Assembly (NCBI GenBank): GCA_022794265.1
Contig: JAAWEK010000013.1
Location: 93,757 to 157,756 of the forward strand
Origin: Lachnospiraceae bacterium
GTDB taxonomy: Bacteria > Bacillota > Clostridia > Lachnospirales > Lachnospiraceae
DNA length: 64,000 bases
Direction: 5' to 3'
Part shown: positions 1-9,175 of the stretch, piece after piece
Layout of the letters: every line of letters starts with the position of its first letter
How positions within the stretch are numbered: the stretch's first letter is position 1
Notes under the pieces: generated by a model
Seen by the model: only the letters and a program-made list of their open reading frames with translations
Database searches by the model: none
What the model was told of the DNA's origin: nothing
Position numbers and translations under genes: made by a program

Positions 1-1
1 A

Positions 2-400
2 GTAAAGCTGTGCAGAGATGTTTTTGATATGATATATTTTGAACGGGAAAATGTAACATATATAGTTGAATATTTGGAATATGCAAGAGATTTGGCAGAA
101 GTAGCGAACTTTTTGCTCTATTTCAGCGAAGATATCATATTTAATAAATGCTTTTCAAAACGCAGATATGCAGAGATATCTGCTGAAATACTCGGATTAG
201 AAATTGAAGATGCAGAATTTATGTGGAATTTATTTAATGAACATAAAACAGAAATATCAGATATTGTGCGGGCAAGGAGATTTAATTCTATTGAGCAGAA
301 AATAATTATGCTCAATAAAAAGTTTGATATACTGCAGAAAGAACTGGAATACTATATATTGAATGAATATGATGACACATTTGATGAAGAAGATGAGTAA
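2..400 (+). CDS. Hypothetical protein, 5'-truncated by window edge
   Basis: The reading frame is open to the left edge of the window with no stop, so the gene probably starts outside; the first internal ATG is at 29 and has no convincing ribosome-binding site. The visible part is about 130 residues, mostly helical and charged, and ends in a strongly acidic tail (DDTFDEEDE). I do not recognise the family. It ends just before a perfect 18-bp hairpin that terminates the upstream transcription unit. Its position before a flagellin-glycosylation-type operon makes a motility-region gene possible, but nothing in the protein shows that. Confidence 0.6.
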   Translation, partial: VKLCRDVFDMIYFERENVTYIVEYLEYARDLAEVANFLLYFSEDIIFNKCFSKRRYAEISAEILGLEIEDAEFMWNLFNEHKTEISDIVRARRFNSIEQKIIMLNKKFDILQKELEYYILNEYDDTFDEEDE

Positions 401-420
401 AATCTATCCCTTTTCATGTT

Positions 421-476
421 TCGGCAAATATTGTATAATGATTAAGTCTTATACAATATTTGCCGATATATATTTT
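421..476 (+). terminator. Perfect 18-bp inverted repeat, likely terminator
   Basis: Arms at 421-438 and 449-466 are perfectly complementary, with a 10-nt loop (439-448), followed by an AT-rich stretch (TATATATTTT) rather than a pure T run. It lies 21 nt after the preceding stop codon, so a terminator for that gene is the simplest reading. Its right arm also contains a sigma28-like promoter, so the same DNA may serve both functions. Confidence 0.65.
443..469 (+). promoter_or_regulatory. Sigma28 (SigD/FliA)-like promoter before the pse operon
   Basis: TAAG (443-446), a 15-nt spacer, then GCCGATAT (462-469). This matches the flagellar sigma28 consensus TAAA-N15-GCCGATAT with one mismatch. It lies about 80 nt upstream of pseB and no good sigma70-type promoter is visible there. 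Flagellar-sigma control would suit an operon that decorates flagellin. Confidence 0.55.
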
Positions 477-549
477 AGTCGGTTTTATAATAAAAGTCCG
501 TAGTACTTAAAAATAATAAGGTTTCATATAAAACAAAAGGAGACAGGTC

Positions 550-1539
550 ATGTTAAACAATAAAACAATTTTAATCACAGGCGGTACAGGTTCTTTTGGT
601 AAAAAGTTTCTGGAAATGATATTTGCAGATTACAAACCGAAAAAGGTAATCATCTATTCCAGAGATGAATTTAAACAGAGTGTGATGAAAAGTGAATATA
701 CCGGTAAAGTGGATATGAGCAGGGTCAGATTCTTTATCGGTGACGTACGGGACCGGGAGCGTTTGTACAGAGCCTTTGAAGGCGTGGATTATGTTATTCA
801 TGCGGCAGCCATGAAACAGGTGCCTACCTGTGAATATAATCCGATGGAAGCCATAAAGACCAATATCCATGGTGCACAGAATGTTATTGATGCGGCATTG
901 GATAAGGGTGTTAAAAAGGTAGTTGCCTTATCGACAGATAAAGCAGTAAATCCAATTAATCTGTATGGTGGTACAAAATTAGTGTCAGATAAATTATTTA
1001 TTGCCGCCAATGCCTACAGCGGAACTTCAGGAACCGTATTTTCCGTAGTAAGATATGGAAATGTAGCCGGAAGCCGGGGCTCCGTTATTCCGATTTTTCA
1101 GAGAATTCTGGACAGGGGAGAAAAGGAACTTCCGATTACAGACCTTCGAATGACAAGATTCTGGATTACCCTGGAACAAGGGGTACAGCTGGTGTTTAAG
1201 GCATTGGAGGAATCCAAAGGCGGAGAAACCTATATATCAAAGATTCCGTCTTTCCATATCGGAGATTTGGCAAAAGCCATGTGTGCAGATTCGGTAATTA
1301 AGGAAATCGGTATCCGGGAAGGAGAAAAGCTGCATGAAGTCATGGTAACAAAAGATGATTCCCGTATGACCTATGAATATGATAAACATTATATTATATA
1401 TCCAAATTATACCTGGCATAATGAAAGTATGATATTGCCGGGAGGGGTTCCGGTAGGCGACGGATTTGAATATAATTCCGGTACAAATAAGGAATGGCTG
1501 GATGTGGAGGAACTAAAGGAAGCATTAAAGCATATGTAA
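550..1539 (+). CDS. pseB: UDP-N-acetylglucosamine 4,6-dehydratase (inverting)
   Basis: First enzyme of pseudaminic acid synthesis: it dehydrates and C5-epimerises UDP-GlcNAc to a UDP-4-keto-6-deoxy-L-altrose-type sugar using bound NADP. It is a short-chain dehydrogenase with the nucleotide motif TGGTGSFG at residues 10-17, the STDK segment at 128-131 (catalytic Asp/Lys of this family) and YxxxK at 139-143. At 329 residues the length is normal for PseB. The ATG at 550 follows AAAGGAGA. It leads a tightly spaced operon with pseC, pseG, pseI and a cytidylyltransferase, which supports the pseudaminic rather than the capsular-FlaA1 role. Confidence 0.92.
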   Translation: MLNNKTILITGGTGSFGKKFLEMIFADYKPKKVIIYSRDEFKQSVMKSEYTGKVDMSRVRFFIGDVRDRERLYRAFEGVDYVIHAAAMKQVPTCEYNPMEAIKTNIHGAQNVIDAALDKGVKKVVALSTDKAVNPINLYGGTKLVSDKLFIAANAYSGTSGTVFSVVRYGNVAGSRGSVIPIFQRILDRGEKELPITDLRMTRFWITLEQGVQLVFKALEESKGGETYISKIPSFHIGDLAKAMCADSVIKEIGIREGEKLHEVMVTKDDSRMTYEYDKHYIIYPNYTWHNESMILPGGVPVGDGFEYNSGTNKEWLDVEELKEALKHM

Positions 1540-1580
1540 GAAAATAATATATCAAATAAACGGATACGGAGAAAACGGAA

Positions 1581-2147
1581 ATGACAACATTTTATTCACC
1601 AGAAGAATTAAAAGAACTGGGAATTAAGGAATTTGGAGAAAATGTATTAATCAGCAGAAATGCGATTTTATATTCTCCAGCAACCCTGACTATTGGACAT
1701 GATGTCAGAATTGATGATTTCTGCATTTTAAGTGGAACCGTTATTCTGCATAATTTTATTCATATTGCCCAGTTTTGCGGATTGTATGGAGGAGACAGCG
1801 GAGTGGAAATGATGGATTATACTTCGCTTTCATCAAAATGTTCCATTTATGCGGTTTCAGACGATTATAGCGGAGACTCCATGACGAATCCAATGATACC
1901 AATGAAGTATAAACCAGGGTCTATTGACAGTAAGGTTACGATTGGGAAATATGTTGCGATAGGTGCCTCTTCCGTCGTACTTCCGGGAGTAAATCTGGCC
2001 GAGGGCAGTTCCTTTACGGCCATGAGCCTGTGTGCAAGAGATTCGGTGGAATGGACGGTAAATGCCGGAGTTCCGGCAAGGCGTGTGAAAGACAGAAGCA
2101 GGAAGCTGTTGGAGCTGGAACAGGAGTTTTTGAAAGAAAGAGGATAA
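1581..2147 (+). CDS. Left-handed beta-helix (hexapeptide repeat) acetyltransferase
   Basis: A 188-residue protein with the isoleucine-rich hexapeptide periodicity of LbH acyltransferases (NAILYSPATLTIGHDVRIDD near residues 27-46 and VTIGKYVAIGASSVVLPGV near 117-135) and a C-terminal VPARRVKDR segment typical of sugar O- or N-acetyltransferases. No GNAT-type PseH is present in the operon. This enzyme may therefore acetylate the 4-amino group of the PseC product, or O-acetylate the finished nonulosonic acid; the sequence does not decide between them. It sits 41 nt after pseB. Confidence 0.8.
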   Translation: MTTFYSPEELKELGIKEFGENVLISRNAILYSPATLTIGHDVRIDDFCILSGTVILHNFIHIAQFCGLYGGDSGVEMMDYTSLSSKCSIYAVSDDYSGDSMTNPMIPMKYKPGSIDSKVTIGKYVAIGASSVVLPGVNLAEGSSFTAMSLCARDSVEWTVNAGVPARRVKDRSRKLLELEQEFLKERG

Positions 2148-2172
2148 ACCTGCGATATGCGGAGGTATATAA

Positions 2173-3885
2173 ATGCAGTTTTCAGATTATCTAAAATCTT
2201 ATCGACAATGTATAAAGGAAATGCCACAGAAGAAAATTCAGGTGGCATTTCTTTCCATGTTTACCATAAAGGGGTTAAAGGAAGTATTAACGGTAAAAGC
2301 TTTTAAAGAAGGAATCGGTATAGACTGTTATGAGGGAGCCTACCGGCAGGTAATACAGGAAGCTCTTGGTTGGAACGAGCAATTCGTTATACCGGATATT
2401 ACCTTCCTGTTATGGGATGCAGAAAGCCTTCTGGGAGATTATTATATAGATGCATACAAATATACGGTTTCAGAACGGAGAAATTATATAGAAGACAAAT
2501 GGAAAGAATTTCGGCAATATGTAAATCTTTTGGAACAAAATATTCCGGGGATTCTGGTAATACATAATTTTGCATATCCGGCCTTTTCGCCCTTGGGAAT
2601 CATGGAGACGAAACAGGAATTCGGACTGATGGAAAGCATTGAATATTTGAATCATAGTCTGGCGGAGTACTGCAGGGATAAGACTTCGGTCTATATATTT
2701 GATTATGCCGGTTTTCAAAGCCGTTTTGGAGCGGCAGCTCTAAAGGATAATAAGATGTATTATCTGGGGGACATGAAATTATCCATGGACGGATTAATTT
2801 TATTGGCAGATGGATATTTATCATTCATCCGGGCATTGGCAGGAAAAAGCAGAAAGTGTCTGGTGTTGGATTTGGATAATACGCTTTGGGGTGGAATTGT
2901 TGGGGAAGACGGCATTGACCATATTAAGCTGGGACTGGATTATGAAGGAAAGGCATATCGTGAATTTCAGATTTATATTAAAAGTCTGTTGCATCGTGGT
3001 GTGATTTTGGCTGTTAATAGTAAGAACAATTATGAAGATGCCATGGAGGTCATTGAAAATCACAATTATATGGTACTTCAGAAACAGGATTTTGCGGCTT
3101 TTAAAATTAACTGGCAGGATAAGGTCAGCAATATGAAAGAACTGGCAGAGGAACTGAATATCGGACTGGATAGTATGGTATTTATAGATGATGACGAGGT
3201 TAACTGCGAAATGATGAGGACAAACCTGCCGATGGTAAAAACCATTCATCTGAACGGAAATCCGGTTACTTATGTAGATGAAATAAAACGATTAACGGAT
3301 TTTAATACCTTATCATTTACAGAAGAAGACAGAAAGAAAAATGAGCAGTACCGAACCCAGATACTTCGGAATGAATTGAAAAGCAATACGGCCACATTGG
3401 AGGAATTTATTCTGAGCCTGAATATCCAGACCCGGTTTGAACAACTGAACGATTCCAATATAGGACGGATTTCCCAGTTAACCATGAAAACCAATCAGTT
3501 TAATCTTACCACCCGGCGTTATACAGAAAGTGATCTGGAAACTTTAAAGAGTTCCGGTTATGAAATTGTGTGTATACATGTTTCGGACCGCTTTGGAGAT
3601 AATGGAATTTGCGGAGTACTGATTTATAAATTGGAGAAACAGGAGCTTTTTATTGATACCATGCTATTAAGCTGCCGGGTGATGGGAAGAAAAATAGAAG
3701 ATAAATATTTTGAATTTCTTGAGGAAGCAGCGGAAAAAGAACAGGCAGCGGCCATAACCGGAGAATATATACCAACATTGAAAAATAAACCGGTGGAAGG
3801 ATTGTATCAGGAAAAAGGCTTTGTCTGTATTCTTCAGGATGAAAACAGACAGATGTGGAGAAAAAATAGAAAAGGAAAGGAATAA
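2173..3885 (+). CDS. FkbH-type HAD-IIIC phosphatase/glyceryl transferase
   Basis: A 570-residue protein of the FkbH family. Members load a three-carbon unit from 1,3-bisphosphoglycerate onto an acyl carrier protein and remove the phosphate. The HAD nucleophile motif DLDNT is at residues 233-237, followed by WGGIVGEDG. A second HAD region (FIDDDEVNCEMM) follows, and a C-terminal GNAT-like half (roughly 440-560) contains MKTNQFNLTTRRY. The N-terminal third is an SGNH-like region. The next gene, 2 nt downstream, is an acyl carrier protein, its expected partner. The inferred job is to make glyceryl-ACP for decorating the sugar. Confidence 0.88.
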   Translation: MQFSDYLKSYRQCIKEMPQKKIQVAFLSMFTIKGLKEVLTVKAFKEGIGIDCYEGAYRQVIQEALGWNEQFVIPDITFLLWDAESLLGDYYIDAYKYTVSERRNYIEDKWKEFRQYVNLLEQNIPGILVIHNFAYPAFSPLGIMETKQEFGLMESIEYLNHSLAEYCRDKTSVYIFDYAGFQSRFGAAALKDNKMYYLGDMKLSMDGLILLADGYLSFIRALAGKSRKCLVLDLDNTLWGGIVGEDGIDHIKLGLDYEGKAYREFQIYIKSLLHRGVILAVNSKNNYEDAMEVIENHNYMVLQKQDFAAFKINWQDKVSNMKELAEELNIGLDSMVFIDDDEVNCEMMRTNLPMVKTIHLNGNPVTYVDEIKRLTDFNTLSFTEEDRKKNEQYRTQILRNELKSNTATLEEFILSLNIQTRFEQLNDSNIGRISQLTMKTNQFNLTTRRYTESDLETLKSSGYEIVCIHVSDRFGDNGICGVLIYKLEKQELFIDTMLLSCRVMGRKIEDKYFEFLEEAAEKEQAAAITGEYIPTLKNKPVEGLYQEKGFVCILQDENRQMWRKNRKGKE

Positions 3886-3887
3886 GT

Positions 3888-4103
3888 ATGGAACAGATTA
3901 TTGAAATATTAAAAAATGCATTAGGAACACTGAACATTAGTGAAGATACCACAAAAGAAAATTGTGAGGAATGGGATTCTTTTAATCATCTGGTAGTTGT
4001 TGCAGATTTGGAACGGGAACTTTCTTTGGAATTTACCATTGAGGAAACTGAAAGAATGGACAGTGTAAAAGATATTTTTGAAATAGTCAAAGCAAAGGCT
4101 TAA
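3888..4103 (+). CDS. Acyl carrier protein
   Basis: A 71-residue, acidic, four-helix carrier protein. The phosphopantetheine attachment serine is S31 in the motif EEWDSFNHL. It follows the FkbH gene by 2 nt, so the two are translationally linked. It is distinct from fatty-acid AcpP (which carries DSLD) and resembles carriers dedicated to glyceryl or short-acyl transfer in glycosylation clusters. Confidence 0.88.
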   Translation: MEQIIEILKNALGTLNISEDTTKENCEEWDSFNHLVVVADLERELSLEFTIEETERMDSVKDIFEIVKAKA

Positions 4104-4133
4104 AATGTACAGTGCCGAACATCGGAGGATATT

Positions 4134-4511
4134 ATGAAATTACATCATATTGGAATTGCCACTAAAGATATAAATGTTACAAGAGATTATATAAAAAACC
4201 TGTATCCGGTTTTAAAAGAGACAGATATTGTTTATGATGCAAATCAGGATGCAAAACTTTGTATGCTTACTTTGGAGGACGGTCTTGGTTTAGAGCTGAT
4301 TATGGGAGATAAAGTGAATAGTTTTGTGGATAAAAAACAATATATTTATCATTTGTGTTTTGAAGTGGAAGATATTGAAGAAGCAATTTCCGGATATCGG
4401 AAGAGCCGGGATATCATTATGACAAATCCCACGCCGGCAGTATTATTTGATAACCGGCGGGTGGCATTTGTATTTAGTAAAATAGGAATCATTGAGTTAG
4501 TAGAAAAATAA
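4134..4511 (+). CDS. VOC (glyoxalase/methylmalonyl-CoA epimerase-like) protein
   Basis: A 125-residue single vicinal-oxygen-chelate domain: MKLHHIGIATKDI at the start, CMLTLEDGLGLELI near residue 43, YHLCFEVEDIEEAI near 70-85, and an acidic ligand near the C-terminus (IGIIELVE). Family members are metal enzymes such as epimerases or lyases. It lies between the acyl carrier protein and a glycosyltransferase, so it may process an acyl or sugar intermediate of this pathway. The substrate is unknown. Confidence 0.7.
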   Translation: MKLHHIGIATKDINVTRDYIKNLYPVLKETDIVYDANQDAKLCMLTLEDGLGLELIMGDKVNSFVDKKQYIYHLCFEVEDIEEAISGYRKSRDIIMTNPTPAVLFDNRRVAFVFSKIGIIELVEK

Positions 4512-4528
4512 AGGAACAGGAATAATAT

Positions 4529-7273
4529 ATGATCAATAAAGAAGATGGAAAAGAAGTAATTGTAATCTATAAGGGCGATTCCAAATATGATACCATGTGT
4601 GTATTTTCAGACGAACTGGGAAGTTCTTTTGAAAGACTTGGTTTTCAGGTAGTAACTGTTGATTTAAATGATGAAAGGGATACTAATCAAAAAATTAATA
4701 TGCTTGCCAGTATTCAGGTTAAGGCGTTTATCGGGTTCAACGGAGTTGGGGCGGGGGTACAGCTCAGTGACGGAGCATATCTGCAGGACATTTTAAACGG
4801 GCCGTATTATGGTTTTTTTGTGGACCATCCCGTATATCAGTATAACCGGCTTGTAACGCCTATTCGGAATATGAATGCATTTGTTGTGGATGAATCCCAT
4901 GTTGATTATATTCGTCTGCATCATCCGGGCATTAAGAAAGTTCAGATGATTCCCCATGGCGGAATTATTCCGGCAGAGGTACAGTCTTATGAGAAACGGA
5001 AAAAGGATGTAGTATTTTTTGGTTCCTTTGTCAGACCGGAGAAAATTCTTGAGCAGATTGACCAGCTTCCAGAGCCGGGATTAACGGATATTGTTTATAA
5101 TGTGATTGAGCGTATGCTGACAGATTTTCAGATAACCATTGATATGGCCTTTGATGCCATGCTGCAGGAAAATCATCTGAATCTCAGTCCTGAGGATTAC
5201 CATTCCTTTATGTCTTATATCCGTCTGGCAGATACCTATGTGAGACAGTATTTCCGTTATCTGATTGTTAAAACCATTGCAGAAGCAGGAATAAAAATAG
5301 AATTGTATGGAGAGGGATGGAGTGACTTCCAATGTGGTGCAAAGGAAAATCTGATTATTCATGAACCGGTTTCCTTTCGGGAAAGCAGCGATATTATGGG
5401 CCACAGTAAAATCGTATTAAATGTGATGCCATGGTTTAAAAAGGGAAGCCATGAGAGGATATTTATGACCATGTTATCCGGGGCGGTTTGTATTACAGAT
5501 AATAGTACATATATTGATTGCGAATTTACGGATAATGTTGAGATAATCACATACTCTTTAAACCGGCTGGCAGAATTACCAGTGAAGATAAAATATCTTC
5601 TTCAGGATGCCGACGCCGCCAGGAATATTGCCGAAGCAGGAAGAAGAAAAGCGGAAGAATTTCATACATGGGATAACCGGGCAGAAAAAATGCTGGAATA
5701 CATGGAGCAGGATTCAGCGAAATCATATATGACAGAGATAACGGAAATCCTTGCTTCATTGGATAATACAAAATATAATCTGTTAAAGTATAACAAACTG
5801 CAGGAGTTATTTAATTGTCTGAAACAGATGTATCAGATGTTGCAGGATACAGACAGGAAAAAAGTATTTTCGGTATTGGAGAACAGACAGAAAAGCAATT
5901 CACCGGCGGCGTTGGCATTAAATTCCTTTGCAATGAAATTTTTTGGAGAACCGGAATATACCATAAAACTTATAGATATGGTAAGCGAAAGTGGAAAATA
6001 CCATTGGGAAACGAAACTGACCGTATATTGGTATATTGTACAATATTCTTTTACCAGGGGTTTAATTATGAATGCTGAAGCGGGCAGAAAACTTCGAAAA
6101 TTATATATGAATGTTGTTTATGATATTAAAAATGAATGCCATCTACAGTATGAATTTAGGAATAAGGAGAAACGGAATTCCAACCGGGTGGTAGTTCTGA
6201 TTTCACAGTTTCTTACGATGGAGCATGGGCCTACCAAGACAGTTCTGGACAGATGTCAGTGTCTGATAGAAGACTACGGTATGGAAATTGTATTAATCAA
6301 TACGGCGGAATTTATGTATAACGATAAAATACTTTGTTTGTATGATATGAAAGGCGGTTCATATAACGCCAGTCTTTCTGATACAAAAGAAATAGAGTAT
6401 ATGGGATACAAAATTCCGTTTTATCAGTGTTCTGAGAATATGCCGTATACAGAGGAAATATGCAGAATTGCGGAACAAATATATGAGATAAATCCTTTCT
6501 TTATATTAAATATCGGCGGAAACAGCCCGATGACGGATATCTGCAGTGATTTTTGCCCTACGCTGACAATTTCTACGGTACCCTCTTCTTTGGCAACCAC
6601 ACTGGGACAGTTTCAGGCAATCGGGAGGCAGATAACGGATTTTGACAGGGAAATCTTAAAATACTATGGGAAATCCGATAATCATATTATAGAGAGCCGG
6701 TTTACCATGTCGGTAAAACCTCAGGAATCAACGCTTTCCAGAAAAGAACTGGGATTGCCGGAGGATAAGTTTGTAGTAATCCTGATTGGCGGCAGACTGA
6801 CGGAAGAGCTGGAAGATGAATTGCTGGACAGGTTGTTGCATGATACGGATACTGGCACGGTAATAGCACTGGCGGGCTGTTATGATACATATGAGAAAAA
6901 AGCGGCAGAGATTCAGGGATTTACCGATAAAATTGTAAATCTGGGTTTCCAGAATGATATGCTGGCAGTGCTGGACTGCTGTGACCTGTATATTAATCCG
7001 AAACGGAAAGGCGGTGGAACCTCGGCGTTTGAGGCCATGTATAAGGGAATTCCCCTGGTTACGCTTCCGGTGGGAGATGTAGGTCTGGCAGCAGGAGCAG
7101 ATTTTCATGTGCCGGATTATGATGAAATGATTCAAAGAATTATAAAATATAAGTCAGACAGGGAATATTATGAAATGCAGTCCCGGAAGGCAAGAAAACG
7201 TAGCGAAGAACTGATGGATACGTCAAAAGAATTTGGAAAAATAATTGATGAAATGATAAAGCGGATGGAATAA
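4529..7273 (+). CDS. Two-domain glycosyltransferase (CgeB-like + GT-B)
   Basis: A 914-residue protein with two glycosyltransferase-like halves. The first (about residues 1-400) resembles CgeB/GT1_2 proteins and carries GSHERIFMTMLSGAVCITD near 306-324. The second (about 545-914) is a GT-B fold ending in the nucleotide-sugar site INPKRKGGGTSAFEAMYKG near 822-840. A helical linker of about 140 residues joins them. Large double-domain transferases in nonulosonic acid operons are plausible flagellin glycosyltransferases. No Maf-type transferase is visible in the window, so this protein and the one at 11407 are the candidates. The acceptor is unproven. Confidence 0.75.
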   Translation: MINKEDGKEVIVIYKGDSKYDTMCVFSDELGSSFERLGFQVVTVDLNDERDTNQKINMLASIQVKAFIGFNGVGAGVQLSDGAYLQDILNGPYYGFFVDHPVYQYNRLVTPIRNMNAFVVDESHVDYIRLHHPGIKKVQMIPHGGIIPAEVQSYEKRKKDVVFFGSFVRPEKILEQIDQLPEPGLTDIVYNVIERMLTDFQITIDMAFDAMLQENHLNLSPEDYHSFMSYIRLADTYVRQYFRYLIVKTIAEAGIKIELYGEGWSDFQCGAKENLIIHEPVSFRESSDIMGHSKIVLNVMPWFKKGSHERIFMTMLSGAVCITDNSTYIDCEFTDNVEIITYSLNRLAELPVKIKYLLQDADAARNIAEAGRRKAEEFHTWDNRAEKMLEYMEQDSAKSYMTEITEILASLDNTKYNLLKYNKLQELFNCLKQMYQMLQDTDRKKVFSVLENRQKSNSPAALALNSFAMKFFGEPEYTIKLIDMVSESGKYHWETKLTVYWYIVQYSFTRGLIMNAEAGRKLRKLYMNVVYDIKNECHLQYEFRNKEKRNSNRVVVLISQFLTMEHGPTKTVLDRCQCLIEDYGMEIVLINTAEFMYNDKILCLYDMKGGSYNASLSDTKEIEYMGYKIPFYQCSENMPYTEEICRIAEQIYEINPFFILNIGGNSPMTDICSDFCPTLTISTVPSSLATTLGQFQAIGRQITDFDREILKYYGKSDNHIIESRFTMSVKPQESTLSRKELGLPEDKFVVILIGGRLTEELEDELLDRLLHDTDTGTVIALAGCYDTYEKKAAEIQGFTDKIVNLGFQNDMLAVLDCCDLYINPKRKGGGTSAFEAMYKGIPLVTLPVGDVGLAAGADFHVPDYDEMIQRIIKYKSDREYYEMQSRKARKRSEELMDTSKEFGKIIDEMIKRME

Positions 7274-7293
7274 GTACCAGACTGGAGGCTATT

Positions 7294-8028
7294 ATGAAAA
7301 TATTATGTATTATACAGGCGAGAATGGGGTCCGAGCGTCTGAGAGGTAAGGTAATGAGGGAAATTCTGGGAAAACCCATGATTACTTATACTTTGGACCG
7401 GACGTTAAAGAGCCGTTATATTGACCAGGTGGTTCTGGCCACATCGGATAAAGACACGGAAACCCCAATGGTGGAATATCTGACAGACCATGGCTACAAT
7501 GTATTCCGTGGAGATGAAAATAATGTGCTGAGCCGTTATGTGGAGGCGGAGAAAGCCTATGACGGAGATATTATCATGCGGATTACCGGCGACTGTCCGT
7601 TGATTGATCCGGTGGTCATTGATGAGGTAATCACTTATTTTCTGGCCCATAATTTTGATTATGTCCGGGTGGATGTACCAGACAGTTTTATCCGGGGATT
7701 TGATGTGGAGATATTTACAAAATCCGCCCTGAAGCGGGTATATGAGATAACCGGGGAAATTCCCGGAGACTCTCCGTATAAGGAACATGTCACTCTGTAT
7801 ATGTATCGTCATCCCGAAGAATTTTGTGTCAGTACTTTTCGGGGAAGCGAATTGTATAACAGAAACTACCGTTTGTGTGTGGATACGACAGAGGATTTTC
7901 AACTTGTGACCCGGATATATGAACATTTTGGGGATAGGTTTGTAAATGGAAAAGATGTTATTCGTTTTCTGGACGAACATCCGGAAATCGCCGGGATTAA
8001 TCAGAACATTGAACAGAAACATGTTTAA
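7294..8028 (+). CDS. pseF: Cytidylyltransferase for nonulosonic acid (SpsF/PseF-like)
   Basis: A 244-residue nucleotidyltransferase with the N-terminal CTP site ARMGSERLRGKVM (residues 9-21), GKPMI, and the metal-binding RITGDCPLIDP near residue 97. This resembles the SpsF/NeuA/KdsB group, which activates sugar acids to CMP-sugars. Within an operon holding pseB, pseC, pseG and pseI it would perform the CMP-activation step. The annotation SpsF is equally fair, since the sequence is closer to SpsF-type proteins than to classical PseF. Confidence 0.78.
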   Translation: MKILCIIQARMGSERLRGKVMREILGKPMITYTLDRTLKSRYIDQVVLATSDKDTETPMVEYLTDHGYNVFRGDENNVLSRYVEAEKAYDGDIIMRITGDCPLIDPVVIDEVITYFLAHNFDYVRVDVPDSFIRGFDVEIFTKSALKRVYEITGEIPGDSPYKEHVTLYMYRHPEEFCVSTFRGSELYNRNYRLCVDTTEDFQLVTRIYEHFGDRFVNGKDVIRFLDEHPEIAGINQNIEQKHV

Positions 8029-8075
8029 AATAAAGGATGTGCTGTAAAAACAGACTGAAAAGGAATTGGTTTGAA

Positions 8076-9146
8076 ATGAAAAAAAATATTGTGATTGGAA
8101 ATACGGTAATCGGTCCGAATGAAAAAACATTTATTATAGCGGAAATGTCTGCTAATCATCTGATGGATTATGAACGGGCGGTCCGAATTATGGAGGCGGC
8201 GAAAGAATCCGGTGCGGATGCCGTTAAAATTCAGACCTATACGCCGGATACCATTACAGTGGACTCCGATAAACCCTGGTTTCAAATTACACAGGGAACC
8301 ATATGGGATGGGGTAACGCTTCATAAGTTATATGAAACCGCCTATACGCCGTGGGAATGGCAGCCGAAACTGAAAGAGGAAGCACAGCGTCTGAATCTGG
8401 AGTTTTTTTCGTCTCCTTTTGATTTGACTGCCGTGAATTTTCTGGAAGAGATGAATATCAGTGCATATAAGATTGCCTCCTTTGAAATTACGGATATTCC
8501 ATTGATTCGGAAGGTGGCGGAAACCGGAAAACCGGTTATCATCTCTACAGGCATCGCTTACAGAGAAGATATAGAGGAAGCGCTGAAAACCTGTGAGGAA
8601 GCCGGAAACCGGCAGGTAATTCTTTTGAAATGTTCATCGGCTTATCCGTCTCCATATGAGGATATTAATTTAAAAAGTATTGAAAAAATTGCAGAGGATT
8701 TTCAATGTATCACGGGGCTTTCCGATCACACCATGGGTTCGGCGGTGGCAGTGGCAGGAGTGGCCCTGGGCGCCAAAGTGGTTGAAAAACATTTAACATT
8801 GAGCAGGGCAGATGGCGGGCCTGACGGGGCGTTTTCTATGGAACCCCGGGAATTTAAAGAAATGGTTGACAATATCCGTATGACGGAAAAAGCAATAGGA
8901 ACAGCCACATATGACTTGACCGAAAAACAGAAAAACAGCCGGGAACATTCCCGTTCTCTTTTTGTGGTACAGGACATGAAAAAAGGAGATGTTATTACCG
9001 CTGAGAATGTACGCTCCATACGCCCGTCCTGTGGTCTTCATACCCGGTATTATGAAGGGATACTTGGAAAAAGGGTCAATCGGGATTTGGAACTGGGTAC
9101 TCCGATGTCCTTGGATTATCTGGAGGAGAAACCAGAGATTTTATAA
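8076..9146 (+). CDS. pseI: Pseudaminic acid synthase
   Basis: Condenses phosphoenolpyruvate with 2,4-diacetamido-2,4,6-trideoxy-L-altrose to form pseudaminic acid. It is a NeuB-family TIM barrel (IIAEMSANH near residue 20, KIQTYTPDTIT, ASFEITDIPLI, LKCSSAYPSP, GLSDHTMG, VVEKHLTLSR) followed by a C-terminal SAF antifreeze-like domain (RSLFVVQDMKKGDVIT). I prefer the ATG at 8076, with AAGGA upstream, over the in-frame ATG at 8037, because the protein then begins MKKNIVIGN like its homologues. The length is then 356 residues. Confidence 0.9.
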   Translation: MKKNIVIGNTVIGPNEKTFIIAEMSANHLMDYERAVRIMEAAKESGADAVKIQTYTPDTITVDSDKPWFQITQGTIWDGVTLHKLYETAYTPWEWQPKLKEEAQRLNLEFFSSPFDLTAVNFLEEMNISAYKIASFEITDIPLIRKVAETGKPVIISTGIAYREDIEEALKTCEEAGNRQVILLKCSSAYPSPYEDINLKSIEKIAEDFQCITGLSDHTMGSAVAVAGVALGAKVVEKHLTLSRADGGPDGAFSMEPREFKEMVDNIRMTEKAIGTATYDLTEKQKNSREHSRSLFVVQDMKKGDVITAENVRSIRPSCGLHTRYYEGILGKRVNRDLELGTPMSLDYLEEKPEIL

Positions 9147-9175
9147 TATTCAGAAGCGGCAGGAGAGGTTATGTT

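Noticed and set aside
7405-8130. 241-residue open frame on the minus strand
   Set aside because: It lies antisense to the cytidylyltransferase gene and the start of pseI, has no ribosome-binding site and no recognisable motifs; a shadow frame.
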